64,000 nt of DNA from Modestobacter roseus (GCF_007994135.1 NZ_VLKF01000001.1:3534001-3598000); one strand, 5' to 3'; positions 1 through 8,953 are shown, numbered from the stretch's first letter. Notes: generated by a model from the letters alone, not told the origin. Made by a program: numbers and translations.

Positions 1-273
1 CAGGGCGAGGGCCGCGAGGACGGCGCCGGCGGCCCGCCAGGGGCTGCGGCCGACCTCCTCGACGCCCGCCACCGCCTTGTCCTGGGCGTAGTCCAGCGGC
101 TTCTTCGCCCACGCGAACCGGGTGGCCAGCACGGCCAGCCCCGCGGCGACGAGCACGAACCCCGGCCCGGGCAGCACGAGCAGCGCGAGGCCGGAGAGGG
201 TCAGCAGGCCACCGAGCACGGCGACGACGACGGTCTTCACCGTCCGGTTGTGCCCCACCGGTCCCCCGGCCAT
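1..273 (-). CDS. PGPGW-family small transmembrane protein (C-terminus cut off by window edge)
   Basis: Ninety-one residues are visible from an ATG at 271-273, and the frame runs off the left edge. The protein has a short polar N-terminus, then a hydrophobic segment (about residues 14-34), the sequence LVLPGPGFVLVAAGLAVLATRF, an amphipathic stretch with WAKKPLDYAQDK, and the start of a second hydrophobic segment. The PGPGF core followed by a second helix is the signature of the actinobacterial PGPGW/TIGR02611 putative transmembrane family, whose function is unknown. It starts 10 bases after the glutamate dehydrogenase stop on the same strand, so co-transcription is likely. The family call rests on the motif; the missing C-terminus cannot be judged. 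Confidence 0.75.
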   Translation of the reverse strand, partial: MAGGPVGHNRTVKTVVVAVLGGLLTLSGLALLVLPGPGFVLVAAGLAVLATRFAWAKKPLDYAQDKAVAGVEEVGRSPWRAAGAVLAALAL

Positions 274-283
274 GCCCCCGGGG

Positions 284-3200
284 TCAGCGGGCGCGGCGGC
301 GCAGGCCGCGGAGCGTGCGGACGGCGACCAGCAGCTCGGCGAGCTCGTGCCGCTCGCCGGTCGCCAGCTCCTCCAGCTGGACGGCGGCACGCTGCTGGGC
401 GACGTCCCAAGCGTCGGCCCACCGTCCGACCAGCGCGTCCGCCGGCTCGTCGTCGGAGCTGCGCAGGTCCAGCACGTCGGCGGTGAGGGTGGCCTGCTCC
501 GCGGCCAGGTCGTCGCGCAGCGAGGTGCGGGCGATGGAGTCCCAGCGCCGGTTGCGCGGCAGCGCGATGACCAGCTCGCGCAGCGGGACCAGCCCCAGCC
601 GCTCGCCCAGGCACTGGGCCACCTGGCCGGCGAGCGCGATCGGCGCCCCCGCGGCCTCGGCGACCACCGCGAGGTCAAGCGCGGCCGGCAGCAGCGGCGC
701 CGCGGCCACCTCCGCCGCGAGGTCGGCGGGCACGCCGTCGGCCTGCAGCGCGGCGGCCCGCTCGGCGTACCCGGCCGCGTCGGCCCCCAGCAGCCACCCC
801 GGCAGCCCCGCGCAGACCTCCGTGACCGGCCCGGCGAACCGGTCGACGACCGTCTGCAGCGACGGCGCCGGCTCGGCGGTCAGCTCCGGCAGCCGGATCA
901 GCCAGCGGGTGGCCCGCTCGGCCAGCCGGGTCGCCTCGGTGCGCAGGTGGACGAGGGTGGCGGCCGGCACCCGGTTGTCCAGCTCCCGTGGGGCGTCCCA
1001 CATCCGGTCGACGTCGAACACGGCCCGGGCGACCGCGTGGGCGCGGACCACCGCGGCCAGCGGCGCACCGGTCTCCTCGGCCAGCCGGAACACCCCGGTG
1101 ACGCCGGCGGTGTTCACCGTCCGGTTGGTGAGGACGGTCGCCACGATCTCCCGCCGCAGCGGGTGGTCGGCGATCGCCGCGGCGAAGCGGCCGCGCAGCG
1201 GGCTCGGGAAGTAGTCCGACAGCAGCCCGGCCAGCGCCGGGTCGTCGGGCAGCCCGGAGGCGAGCACGGCGTCGCCGGCCTCGATCTTGGCGTAGGCCAG
1301 CAGCACCGACAGCTCGGGCCCGGTGAGCGCCAGCCCGTCGCGGCGACGCTCGGTGATCGCCCGGTCGTCGGGCAGGAACTCCACGGCCCGGTCCAGCCGC
1401 CCCGCCCGCTCCAGCCAGCGCAGGTAGCGCTGGTGCGCGTCGAGCAGGCCCCGCGAGGCCGCGGCGTCGCTGGCCAGCGTGGCGTTCTGCGCGTGGTTGT
1501 CGGTGAGCACGGCGGCCGCGACCTCGTCGGTCATCCCGACCAGCAGCCGGGCCCGGCCGTCGGCGTCCAGCCCGCCCTCGTCGACCACCCGGTTCAGCGC
1601 GATCTTGATGTTGACCTCGTGGTCGGAGGTGTCCACCCCGGCCGAGTTGTCGATGGCGTCGGTGTTCAGCCGCCCGCCGGTCAGCGCGTACTCGATCCGG
1701 CCGCGCTGGGTCAGGCCGAGGTTGCCGCCCTCCCCCACCACCCGCACCCGCAGTTGCCCGCCGTTGACCCGGACGGCGTCGTTGGCCTTGTCGCCCACGT
1801 CGGCCGCGCTCTCGGTGGCCGCCTTCACGTAGGTGCCGATGCCACCGTTGAACAGCAGGTCGACCGGGGCGAGCAGCACCGCGCGGACCAGGTCCACCGG
1901 GCTGAGCGACGCGACGTCGGCGGGCAGCCCGAGGGCCTCGCGCATCGGCGCGGAGACCGGCACGGCCTTCGCCGTCCGGGGCCACACCCCGCCGCCGGGG
2001 CTGATCAGCGACCGGTCGTAGTCCGCCCAGGAGGAACGGGGCAGGGCGAACAGCCGCTGCCGCTCGGCGAAGGAGGCGGCGGCGTCCGGCGTCGGGTCGA
2101 CGAACACGTGCCGGTGGTCGAAGGCGGCGACCAGCCGCAGGTGCTCCGACAGCAGCATGCCGTTGCCGAAGACGTCGCCGGACATGTCACCGACGCCGAC
2201 GACGGTGACCTCCTGGCTCTGCACGTCGACGCCGAGCTCGCGGAAGTGCCGGGTGACCGATTCCCACGCCCCGCGCGCGGTGATGCCCATCGCCTTGTGG
2301 TCGTAGCCGACCGAACCGCCGGAGGCGAACGCGTCGCCCAGCCAGAAAGCCCGCTCGATCGCCACCGAGTTGGCCAGGTCGGAGAAGGTCGCCGTCCCCT
2401 TGTCGGCGGCGACCACCAGGTAGGTGTCGTCGCCGTCGTGCCGGACCACCCGCTCGGGCGGCACGACGGTGCCGTCGACCAGGTTGTCGGTGAGGGAGAG
2501 CAGCGCGCCGATGAACAGCCGGTAGCAGGCCTGCCCCTCGGCGACGACGTCGTCGCGGGTGGCGCCGTCGGCCGGCGGCCGGAGCGGCACGAACCCACCC
2601 TTGGCGCCGGTGGGCACGATGACCGTGTTCTTCACCGTCTGCGCCTTGACCAGGCCGAGCACCTCGGTGCGCAGGTCCTCCCGGCGGTCGCTCCAGCGCA
2701 GCCCGCCCCGGGCGACGGCGCCGAAGCGCAGGTGCACGCCCAGCACCCGCGGCGAGCTCACCCACACCTCCCGGGCCGGCCGCGGCTCGGGCAGGTCGGG
2801 CACGCCGGTCGGGTCGAGCTTCAGCGCGAGCGGCGCCCGGCCGGCGACGACGTCGGCGGTGTAGGCGGTGGTCCGCAGGGTGGCCCGGACCGCGGCCAGC
2901 AGCGCGCTGAGCACCCGGTCGGCGTCCAGCGACGCCACCTCGCCGATGGCCTCGGTGAGCGAGCCGACCAGCGCCTCGGTGCGGGCCTCCCGCCCGGCGG
3001 CGCGGTCGGGGTGGAAGCGGGTCTCGAACAGCGCCACCAGCCGGGCGACGATGCCGGGGTGGGCGGCGAGGGTCTGCTGCACGTAGTCCTGCCCGAAGGG
3101 CAGCCCGCCCTGGCGCAGCCACTGCACGTAGGCGCGCAGCACCGCCACCTGCCGCCAGGTCAGTCCGGCCAGCAGCACCAGCGCGTTGAGCCCGTCGTCC

Positions 3201-5212
3201 TCGGCGCGGCCGGCCCAGATCGCGGTGACGGCGTCGGTGAAGCGCTCCGGCAGCGTGCCGGCGAAGGGCACCTCGTCGGTCGGCGAGGCGAGCCCGAAGT
3301 CGTACACCCAGGCCAGCGGCGCGCCGATCCGGTCGATCTCGTAGGGCCGCTCGTCGAGGACGTCGACCCCCATGTGCTGCAGCACCGGGAGGACGTCGGA
3401 CAGCAGGAGCCGATCCCCCACCCGGTAGACCGTCAGCCGCCGCTCCCCCTCGGCCGGGTTCCGCGGGGCACGCAGCCGCAGGTCCATCTCACCGGGGCCG
3501 AGCCGGTCGAGCCGGGCCAGGTCGTCGACGGCGACCGCGGCCGGGAAGTCGCCCTGGTAGGCGGCCGGGAAGGCGTCCGCGACCCGGGCGAGCAGCCGGG
3601 GTGCGTCGTCGCCGTACCGGGCGGTCAGCGCGTCGGACAGCTCGTCGGTCCAGCTGCGGGCGGCACCGGCCAGCGCCGTCTCCAGCGCCGGCACGTCGAC
3701 GTCGGGCAGCCGCGGCAGCTCCCGCCGGCTGACCGGCACCCGCACGACGAAGTGCAGCCGGGTCAGCACCGACTCGCTGGAGCGGACGGTGAACTCCACC
3801 GTCGTCCCGCCCAGGTGCTCCAGCAGCAGCTGCTGCATCGCCAGGCGGACGGCGGTCGTGTACCGGTCCCGGGGCAGGTAGACCAGCGCGGAGAAGAACC
3901 GGCCGAACGGGTCCCGGCGCAGGAACAGCCGGGTCTGCCGCCGCTCGCGCAGGTGCAGCACCGCCAGCGCGACCGGCAGCAGCTCGTCGACGTCGACCTG
4001 GAGCAGCTCGTCGCGCGGGTAGCTCTCCAGGACGTCGAGCAGCTCCTTGCCCGAGTGGCTGTCGGCCGGCACGCCGGAGCCGGCGAGGACGGCGTCGGCG
4101 GTGCGGCGCACCAGCGGCACGTCCCGGACGCTGCTCGCGTAGGCCTCGGTGGGGAACAGGCCGACCAGCAGGTGCTGGCGGGCCCGGCTGCCCGGGGCGT
4201 CGCTGGGCAGGTCGACGACGACGAGGTCCAGCCAGGCCGGGCGCTGCACGGTCGACCGGGCATCGCCCTTGGTGACCAGCACCCGGTGGCCGGTGCCGCC
4301 GCGCGCGGCCAGCGCGGCCGGGGCGACGGAGGTGGCCCGGTCGGGCGAGCTGCGCAGCAGCCCGAGCTCGGAGCCGGGCACGACCTCCGGGGTGGCGTCG
4401 GCCCCCACCAGCTCGACGGTGCGGGCGCCGAGGAAGAGGAACGTCCCGTCGGCGAGCCAGCGCAGCAGCGCAGCGGCCTCCGCCGGGTCGTCGGCCGGGT
4501 GACCGGCCCGGTCGTCGGCCGGCGCGCCGGGGAGCCGGTCCAGGGCCTCGGCCACCTCACGGGCGCGGTCGGCGAGCGCCGCGGCGTCCTCGTGGGCGCG
4601 CCGGACGTCGGCGAGCACCCCACCGAGCCCGGCGACGAGGTCGGCGGCGGCCTCGTCGTCGACCTGGCCGGCCAGCACCACCGCCATCCACGACTCGGCG
4701 GCCGCGCCCGCACCGCAGGACGCGACGTCGGCGCTGTCGCAGAACGCGGTCAGCCCGCCGTCGGTGTCCCGGCGGACCACCACGACCGGGTGGACGACGT
4801 GCTCCACGACCACGCCCTGGCGGACCACCTCCGCGGTGACCGAGTCGACCAGGTAGGGCATGTCGTCGACGACCACCCGCAGCACCGCCCGCCCCCCGGC
4901 GGTGCGGTGCACGTCGACCGTGGCCGTGCCCGGCGGCCGGGTGGCGGCCAGCCGGAGGTGCGCCAGGGCCAGCCCCGCGAGGTCGGCCGGGTCGTGACCG
5001 ACGATCTCGGCGGCCGGCTCACCGGAGTAGAAGCGGTGCAGCAGGGCCGCGGCGTCGACCGGGCCGAACGAGGCGGGCGCGTCGGCGGACTCGGCGAGCA
5101 GCGTGCCGGCGGTCTCGGCCGCCCGGTCCAGGAGGCGGTGCTTCTCCTCCTGGGCCGCCTCGAGGGCGGCCATGTCGGCGCCGACGTCGGGAGAGGAACC
5201 GCGGCGGACCAT
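284..5212 (-). CDS. gdhB: NAD-specific glutamate dehydrogenase, large (about 180 kDa) type
   Basis: The 1642-residue protein converts glutamate to 2-oxoglutarate and ammonium with NAD+, a mainly catabolic cytoplasmic reaction. The length matches the large GDH class known from Streptomyces and Pseudomonas (about 1600-1650 residues). The long N-terminal regulatory half contains an ACT-like stretch. The catalytic half has the lysine motif PTGAKGGF near residue 866, then VVGVGDMSGDVFGNGMLLS, GEGGNLGLTQRGRIEY and NTDAIDNSAGVDTSDHE, all typical of this family. The ATG at 5210-5212 gives MVRRGSSPDVGADMAALEAA; an internal ATG fourteen codons in is an alternative. The PGPGW gene follows 10 bases after the stop. 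A long open frame on the opposite strand covers the whole gene but has no recognisable protein features. Confidence 0.95.
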   Translation of the reverse strand: MVRRGSSPDVGADMAALEAAQEEKHRLLDRAAETAGTLLAESADAPASFGPVDAAALLHRFYSGEPAAEIVGHDPADLAGLALAHLRLAATRPPGTATVDVHRTAGGRAVLRVVVDDMPYLVDSVTAEVVRQGVVVEHVVHPVVVVRRDTDGGLTAFCDSADVASCGAGAAAESWMAVVLAGQVDDEAAADLVAGLGGVLADVRRAHEDAAALADRAREVAEALDRLPGAPADDRAGHPADDPAEAAALLRWLADGTFLFLGARTVELVGADATPEVVPGSELGLLRSSPDRATSVAPAALAARGGTGHRVLVTKGDARSTVQRPAWLDLVVVDLPSDAPGSRARQHLLVGLFPTEAYASSVRDVPLVRRTADAVLAGSGVPADSHSGKELLDVLESYPRDELLQVDVDELLPVALAVLHLRERRQTRLFLRRDPFGRFFSALVYLPRDRYTTAVRLAMQQLLLEHLGGTTVEFTVRSSESVLTRLHFVVRVPVSRRELPRLPDVDVPALETALAGAARSWTDELSDALTARYGDDAPRLLARVADAFPAAYQGDFPAAVAVDDLARLDRLGPGEMDLRLRAPRNPAEGERRLTVYRVGDRLLLSDVLPVLQHMGVDVLDERPYEIDRIGAPLAWVYDFGLASPTDEVPFAGTLPERFTDAVTAIWAGRAEDDGLNALVLLAGLTWRQVAVLRAYVQWLRQGGLPFGQDYVQQTLAAHPGIVARLVALFETRFHPDRAAGREARTEALVGSLTEAIGEVASLDADRVLSALLAAVRATLRTTAYTADVVAGRAPLALKLDPTGVPDLPEPRPAREVWVSSPRVLGVHLRFGAVARGGLRWSDRREDLRTEVLGLVKAQTVKNTVIVPTGAKGGFVPLRPPADGATRDDVVAEGQACYRLFIGALLSLTDNLVDGTVVPPERVVRHDGDDTYLVVAADKGTATFSDLANSVAIERAFWLGDAFASGGSVGYDHKAMGITARGAWESVTRHFRELGVDVQSQEVTVVGVGDMSGDVFGNGMLLSEHLRLVAAFDHRHVFVDPTPDAAASFAERQRLFALPRSSWADYDRSLISPGGGVWPRTAKAVPVSAPMREALGLPADVASLSPVDLVRAVLLAPVDLLFNGGIGTYVKAATESAADVGDKANDAVRVNGGQLRVRVVGEGGNLGLTQRGRIEYALTGGRLNTDAIDNSAGVDTSDHEVNIKIALNRVVDEGGLDADGRARLLVGMTDEVAAAVLTDNHAQNATLASDAAASRGLLDAHQRYLRWLERAGRLDRAVEFLPDDRAITERRRDGLALTGPELSVLLAYAKIEAGDAVLASGLPDDPALAGLLSDYFPSPLRGRFAAAIADHPLRREIVATVLTNRTVNTAGVTGVFRLAEETGAPLAAVVRAHAVARAVFDVDRMWDAPRELDNRVPAATLVHLRTEATRLAERATRWLIRLPELTAEPAPSLQTVVDRFAGPVTEVCAGLPGWLLGADAAGYAERAAALQADGVPADLAAEVAAAPLLPAALDLAVVAEAAGAPIALAGQVAQCLGERLGLVPLRELVIALPRNRRWDSIARTSLRDDLAAEQATLTADVLDLRSSDDEPADALVGRWADAWDVAQQRAAVQLEELATGERHELAELLVAVRTLRGLRRRAR

Positions 5213-5285
5213 GTCCGGCCACGCTAGTGGCCTCTCCCCCGGGCCGCACGCACATCGGCGAGCCGGGCGCGGCTCGCCGCGGGAA

Positions 5286-5675
5286 TCAGCTCGCGCGGAC
5301 CTTCAGCGGGAGGATCAGCTCGGCGATCCAGCTGAACAGCGCGATGAGGAAGCCGCCGAACAGCGCCGCCAGGAAACCGTCCACGCTGAACCGGTCGGAG
5401 ATCAGCGCGGTGAGGCCCAGCATCGCCGCGTTGATCACCAGCAGGAACAGCCCCAGGGTGAGGATCACGAACGGCAGCGCGAGCAGCCGCACGATCGGCC
5501 CGACGATGGAGTTGACCAGCGCGAACAGCAGCGCCACCCACAGGTAGGTGCCGGTCTCGCCGAAGAAGCCGGTGGGGTTGCCGATCACCTCGATCCCGTC
5601 GACGAGCCGGGTGACGGCGTAGATGATCGCCGCCAGCACGACGACGCGGAGGGCGAACTTCCCGATCGTGGCCAC
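5286..5675 (-). CDS. phage holin family (YvlD-like) membrane protein
   Basis: The 129-residue protein is almost entirely hydrophobic, with four predicted membrane helices at about residues 5-25, 40-62, 63-85 and 100-122. The arrangement IIYAVTRLVDGIEV, then NSIVGPIVRLLALPFVILTLGLFLLVINAAML, then FLAALFGGFLIALFSWI is typical of the YvlD / PF04020 group labelled phage holin family. In chromosomes these are ordinary small membrane proteins of unknown role, often linked to envelope stress; no phage genes are nearby, so the holin name should not be read as lytic function. It ends about 70 bases upstream of the dehydrogenase start on the same strand. Confidence 0.85.
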   Translation of the reverse strand: MATIGKFALRVVVLAAIIYAVTRLVDGIEVIGNPTGFFGETGTYLWVALLFALVNSIVGPIVRLLALPFVILTLGLFLLVINAAMLGLTALISDRFSVDGFLAALFGGFLIALFSWIAELILPLKVRAS

Positions 5676-5720
5676 GGCGGCACGCTAGCCCCTGGTGATC
5701 GTCATCGTGCGCTGTTGGAC

Positions 5721-5752
5721 CGTCTAGCGGACTCTCGCGTCTGCACTAGACG
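5721..5752. promoter_or_regulatory. inverted repeat CGTCTAG-N18-CTAGACG upstream of the TVP38-like gene
   Basis: Seven-base arms at 5721-5727 and 5746-5752 are exact reverse complements and lie 37 bases before the ATG of the TVP38-like gene and 46 bases before the holin-family gene on the other strand. The arm shares GTCTAG with the palindrome at 6653-6672. A role as an operator in the divergent region is inference from symmetry and position. Confidence 0.4.
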
Positions 5753-5788
5753 TTCGCAGAGACCGGCAGCACGCACACTGGACGGACC

Positions 5789-6514
5789 ATGACCACCCAG
5801 GAGCGACACCACCGGCTGCCGGCGCCCACTGCCGGCCGGGCTGCCCTCCTGCTCGTACTGCTGCTCTGCGGTGCCGCCCTCGCCCTCGTCGTCGACGTGC
5901 CCGGGGTGGGAGAGGTGCGCCGGTGGCTGGACGACGCCGGCCCCGCCGGATGGGCGGGCCTGCTGGCCGGCCTGGCGCTGGCCACCCTGGCCCCGGTGCC
6001 GCGGACCGCGCTGTCGGTGCTGGCCGGGGTGCTCGCCGGCTTCTGGGGCGGCCTGGCGCTGGCCCTGCCCAGCGGCGTGCTCGGTGCCCTGGCCGGTTTC
6101 ACGCTGGCGCGACTGCTGGGCCGCGAGGCGGTCACCCGCCTGGCCGGGCCGCGGCTGCTCCGGGCCGACGCACTGCTCACCGACCGCGGCGTGCTCGCGG
6201 TGCTGATCGCCCGGCTGACGCCGGTGCTGCCGTTCACCCTGATCAGCTACGCCGGGGGCCTGTCCGGCATGCGGCTGCGCGACCACCTGCTCGGTTCGGC
6301 CGTCGGCCTGACGCCGGGCACGGTGCTGCACGTGGCCGTGGGCGCTAGCGTGGGCGCGGCCGGCCTCGGAGACGGCCGGACCCTGCTCCTCACGCTGGTG
6401 CCGCTGACCCTGGCGCTGCTCGCCCTGGCGGGCGCGCGGTGGTGGCGACGCCGGGCGGCACCGGCCGGTCGGGCGGCGGAGGAGACGGCTCTGCCGTCGT
6501 CTACCGCTCTCTAG
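5789..6514 (+). CDS. TVP38/TMEM64 (DedA-superfamily, VTT domain) membrane protein
   Basis: The 241-residue integral membrane protein has an N-terminal helix (residues 17-36) and then a VTT-type domain: two re-entrant-like hydrophobic blocks around LAPVPRTALSVLAGVLAGFWGGLALALPSG and the family-typical ARLTPVLPFTLISYAGGLSGM, followed by a last helix near residues 205-223. The R-x-x-P-x-x-P-F-x-x-x-S/N-Y pattern is the hallmark of this family. Bacterial members are implicated in lipid scrambling or transport, but the substrate here cannot be read from sequence. Its start ATG at 5789 lies 37 bases downstream of a symmetrical GTCTAG repeat. The coding end itself contains GTCTAC and TCTAGCG, the same short words as in the following intergenic region. 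Confidence 0.85.
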   Translation: MTTQERHHRLPAPTAGRAALLLVLLLCGAALALVVDVPGVGEVRRWLDDAGPAGWAGLLAGLALATLAPVPRTALSVLAGVLAGFWGGLALALPSGVLGALAGFTLARLLGREAVTRLAGPRLLRADALLTDRGVLAVLIARLTPVLPFTLISYAGGLSGMRLRDHLLGSAVGLTPGTVLHVAVGASVGAAGLGDGRTLLLTLVPLTLALLALAGARWWRRRAAPAGRAAEETALPSSTAL

Positions 6515-6578
6515 CGCAGGCGGAAGAGAGTCGCAGACCGTGCTCGTCATGATGCCCTCCCCTCGGCGTCCCGCCTAT

Positions 6579-6594
6579 TCGAACACACGTTCGA
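6579..6594. promoter_or_regulatory. perfect SOS (LexA) box, TCGAAC-ACAC-GTTCGA
   Basis: The 16-mer is an exact 6-base inverted repeat around a 4-base spacer and matches the actinobacterial/mycobacterial LexA consensus TCGAAC-N4-GTTCGA at every position. It lies in the 246-base gene-free stretch 6515-6760, about 167 bases before the AAA ATPase start, which is the only gene it could serve on the plus strand. No minus-strand gene starts nearby. LexA control of the ATPase is inferred. Confidence 0.7.
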
Positions 6595-6652
6595 TCTCTC
6601 TGCTAGTCTCGGCAGCGCGGACGTCGCACGGACTCTGACCCCGTCTCACGAC

Positions 6653-6672
6653 GTCTAGCGCAGCGGCTAGAC
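6653..6672. promoter_or_regulatory. palindromic element GTCTAGC-N6-GCTAGAC upstream of the AAA ATPase gene
   Basis: Exact 7-base arms (6653-6659, 6666-6672) flank six bases. It is 88 bases upstream of the ATPase ATG. GTCTAC is repeated twice just downstream (6711 and 6721) and the half-site TCTAGCG recurs at 5723 and 6510. CTAG is rare elsewhere in the window, so the cluster is unlikely to be random. It is a probable regulator site of unknown partner. Confidence 0.5.
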
Positions 6673-6760
6673 ACGGGCAGACGACGGTCGAGTGGGCACT
6701 GCATGCCCTCGTCTACCCGTGTCTACCGAGCGAGCTATACGAGGCCATAGGCTGCTCGAC

Positions 6761-7948
6761 ATGGACCCCGTGCGGAACCCGTACGCCCCCGGCGCCGGGC
6801 AGCGCCCGCCCGAGCTCGCCGGCCGGGACACCGAGCTCTCCGCGTTCGACGTCGTCCTCGAGCGGATCGCGCACGGCCGGCCGGAGCGGTCGCTGGTGCT
6901 CACCGGCCTCCGCGGGGTCGGGAAGACGGTGCTGCTCAACCAGCTGCGCTCGGCGGCGATCAGCCGCGGCTGGGGCACCGGGAAGATCGAGGCCCGCCCC
7001 GACCAGTCGCTGCGCCGGCCGGTCTCCTCCGCCCTGCACATGGCCCTGCGCGAGCTCCGGCACCCCGACCAGGAGTCGATGGAGGCGGTGCTCGGCGTGC
7101 TGAAGGCCTTCGCGCTGCGCGGCTCGGACGCCTCGGCGAAGGTCCGCGAGCGCTGGCAGCCGGGGATCGACGCCCCCGCCAGCAGCGGCCGGGCCGACTC
7201 CGGGGACATGGAGATCGACCTGGTCGAGCTGCTCAGCGACGCCGCGGGGCTGGCCGCCGACGTCGGCAAGGGCATCGCCCTGTTCATCGACGAGATGCAG
7301 GACGTGCAGGCACCCGACGTCTCGGCGATCTGCGCGGCCTGCCACGAGCTGTCCCAGCAGGGCGCGCCGCTGATCGTCGTCGGCGCCGGGCTCCCCCACC
7401 TGCCCGCGGTGCTGTCGGCGTCCAAGAGCTACTCCGAGCGGCTGTTCCGCTACCTGCGGATCGACCGGCTCGACCGGCCCGCCGCCGACCGGGCGCTGCT
7501 GGCCCCCGCCGAGCGCGAGGACGTCACCTTCGAGGCCGCGGCGCTGGACGCCCTCTACGCCGCCGCCGACGGCTACCCCTACTTCGTGCAGGCCTACGGC
7601 AAGGTCACCTGGGACGTCGCCGCCTCCTCCCCCGTCACCGCCGCCGACGTCGCGATGGCCGCCCCCGCCGCCGAGGCCGAGCTGGCGGTCGGGTTCTTCG
7701 GCTCCCGCTACGACCGCGCGACCCCGGCCGAGCGGGAGTACATGCACGCCATGGCCGAGCTCGGCGGACCGCAGGGCACCCCGGTGGCGACCGCCGAGGT
7801 GGCCGCCGCGCTGGGCCGCAAGCCGGCGTCGCTCTCCCCCGCGCGGGACTCGCTGATCAAGAAGGGCCTGGTCTACTCCGCCGAACGCGGGCAGATCGCC
7901 TTCACCGTGCCGCACTTCGGCCGCTACCTGCTCAGCCACGCCGAGTGA
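6761..7948 (+). CDS. AAA-type ATPase with C-terminal winged-helix-like region
   Basis: The 395-residue P-loop ATPase has Walker A GLRGVGKT (about residues 49-56), Walker B GIALFIDEMQD (about 171-181), a sensor region VVGAGLPHLPAVL, and a C-terminal stretch (about 325-395) with AEVAAALGRKPASLSPARDSLIKKGLVY that reads like a winged helix. The layout resembles the ORC/Cdc6-like or Archaeoglobus-type ATPases seen scattered in actinobacteria, often next to mobile or defence genes. I cannot assign a specific role. I chose the ATG at 6761 because the ATPase-type N-terminus MDPVRNPYAP begins there; an in-frame start 69 bases upstream would add a stretch without family resemblance. A LexA box and GTCTAG repeats precede it, suggesting induction by DNA damage. 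Confidence 0.8.
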   Translation: MDPVRNPYAPGAGQRPPELAGRDTELSAFDVVLERIAHGRPERSLVLTGLRGVGKTVLLNQLRSAAISRGWGTGKIEARPDQSLRRPVSSALHMALRELRHPDQESMEAVLGVLKAFALRGSDASAKVRERWQPGIDAPASSGRADSGDMEIDLVELLSDAAGLAADVGKGIALFIDEMQDVQAPDVSAICAACHELSQQGAPLIVVGAGLPHLPAVLSASKSYSERLFRYLRIDRLDRPAADRALLAPAEREDVTFEAAALDALYAAADGYPYFVQAYGKVTWDVAASSPVTAADVAMAAPAAEAELAVGFFGSRYDRATPAEREYMHAMAELGGPQGTPVATAEVAAALGRKPASLSPARDSLIKKGLVYSAERGQIAFTVPHFGRYLLSHAE

Positions 7949-8005
7949 ACCGGGCGGGCCGGTGCCGGACGTGCGACCACCGGCCCGCCGGGGCAGGGTG
8001 ATCCC

Positions 8006-8953
8006 ATGAGCGCCACCGGGAGCAGCAGCCACGACGTCCGCACGCCGGAGGAGATCACCGTCCCGGTCGCCGGCGGTGACCTCGCCGCGCTCTACTGGGG
8101 CGCGGACGCACCCGGCTCGCCCCTGGTGGTGCTGCTGCACGGCATCACCTCCAACGCGGCCACCTGGGGGCCGGTGGCCGCGGCGCTCGCCGGCGAGTGC
8201 GAGGTGGTCGCCCCGGACCTGCGGGGCCGCGCCGGGAGCGCCGGCCTGCCCGGCCCGTACGGGCTGTCCGCGCACGCCGCCGACGTCACCGCCCTGCTGG
8301 AGCGCTTCGGCGCCTCCGGGGACGCCGGTGCCGACGCGACGGTGCTCGTCGGGCACTCGATGGGCGCCTTCGTCGCCACCCTGGCCACCGCCGGTCAGGC
8401 CCGCGACCTCGTGCACGGGCTGGTGCTCGTCGACGGCGGCCTGCCCTTCGCCGTCCCCCCGGCCGCGGACACCGACGACATGCTCGCCGCCTTCCTCGGC
8501 CCGACGCTGGAGCGGCTGGACCGCACCTTCCCCGACCTCGCCGCCGTCCGCGGGTTCTGGGCCGCCCACCCGGTCATCGGCCGGTGGGTCGACGACCCCA
8601 CCGTCGGGGCCTTCCTCGCCCGCGACCTCACCGGCGAGCCGCCGGAGCTGCGCAGCTCGGTGGTGCACGAGGCGGTCCGGGTCGACGGGGCGGACATGCT
8701 GCGCAACCAGCCGGTGCTGGAGACGACGACGAACCTGCCGGTGCCGGCCACCCTGCTGTGGGCCACCGGCGGCATGGACGGCGAGGTGCCCGGCCTCTAC
8801 GACGAGGTGCGACTGGACCGGATGAACCTCTCCGACGCGCACGTGCGTGCCCGGGAGGTGCCCGGCACCGACCACGACACGATCATCTGGTCGGCCGACG
8901 GCGTGGCCGCGGTGGCCGAGGCGGTCCGGGCGGCGGCAGCAGCGGGCCGCTAG
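8006..8953 (+). CDS. alpha/beta hydrolase
   Basis: The 315-residue protein has the alpha/beta hydrolase fold: oxyanion-hole motif LLHGITSNAATW near residue 40, nucleophile elbow GHSMG (about residues 115-119), and a C-terminal GTDHDTII that supplies the likely catalytic histidine. An aspartate in the ATGGMDGEVPG region is a plausible acid. The natural substrate is not evident; annotations such as lipase or haloperoxidase would be guesses. It has no signal peptide. Its TAG stop shares bases with the stop of the convergent phosphatase gene: CTAG at 8950-8953 is read as TAG on both strands, so the two genes meet with no spacer. Confidence 0.88.
   Translation: MSATGSSSHDVRTPEEITVPVAGGDLAALYWGADAPGSPLVVLLHGITSNAATWGPVAAALAGECEVVAPDLRGRAGSAGLPGPYGLSAHAADVTALLERFGASGDAGADATVLVGHSMGAFVATLATAGQARDLVHGLVLVDGGLPFAVPPAADTDDMLAAFLGPTLERLDRTFPDLAAVRGFWAAHPVIGRWVDDPTVGAFLARDLTGEPPELRSSVVHEAVRVDGADMLRNQPVLETTTNLPVPATLLWATGGMDGEVPGLYDEVRLDRMNLSDAHVRAREVPGTDHDTIIWSADGVAAVAEAVRAAAAAGR

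Noticed and set aside
122-5227. A 1701-codon open frame on the plus strand opposite glutamate dehydrogenase
   Set aside because: Its translation is Arg/Gly/Pro/Val-rich low-complexity sequence with no domains, as expected for the antisense frame of a very GC-rich gene. The minus strand carries the clear dehydrogenase motifs.
8950-8953. CTAG shared by two convergent stop codons as a regulatory site
   Set aside because: The palindrome simply provides TAG on both strands; there is no surrounding symmetry.
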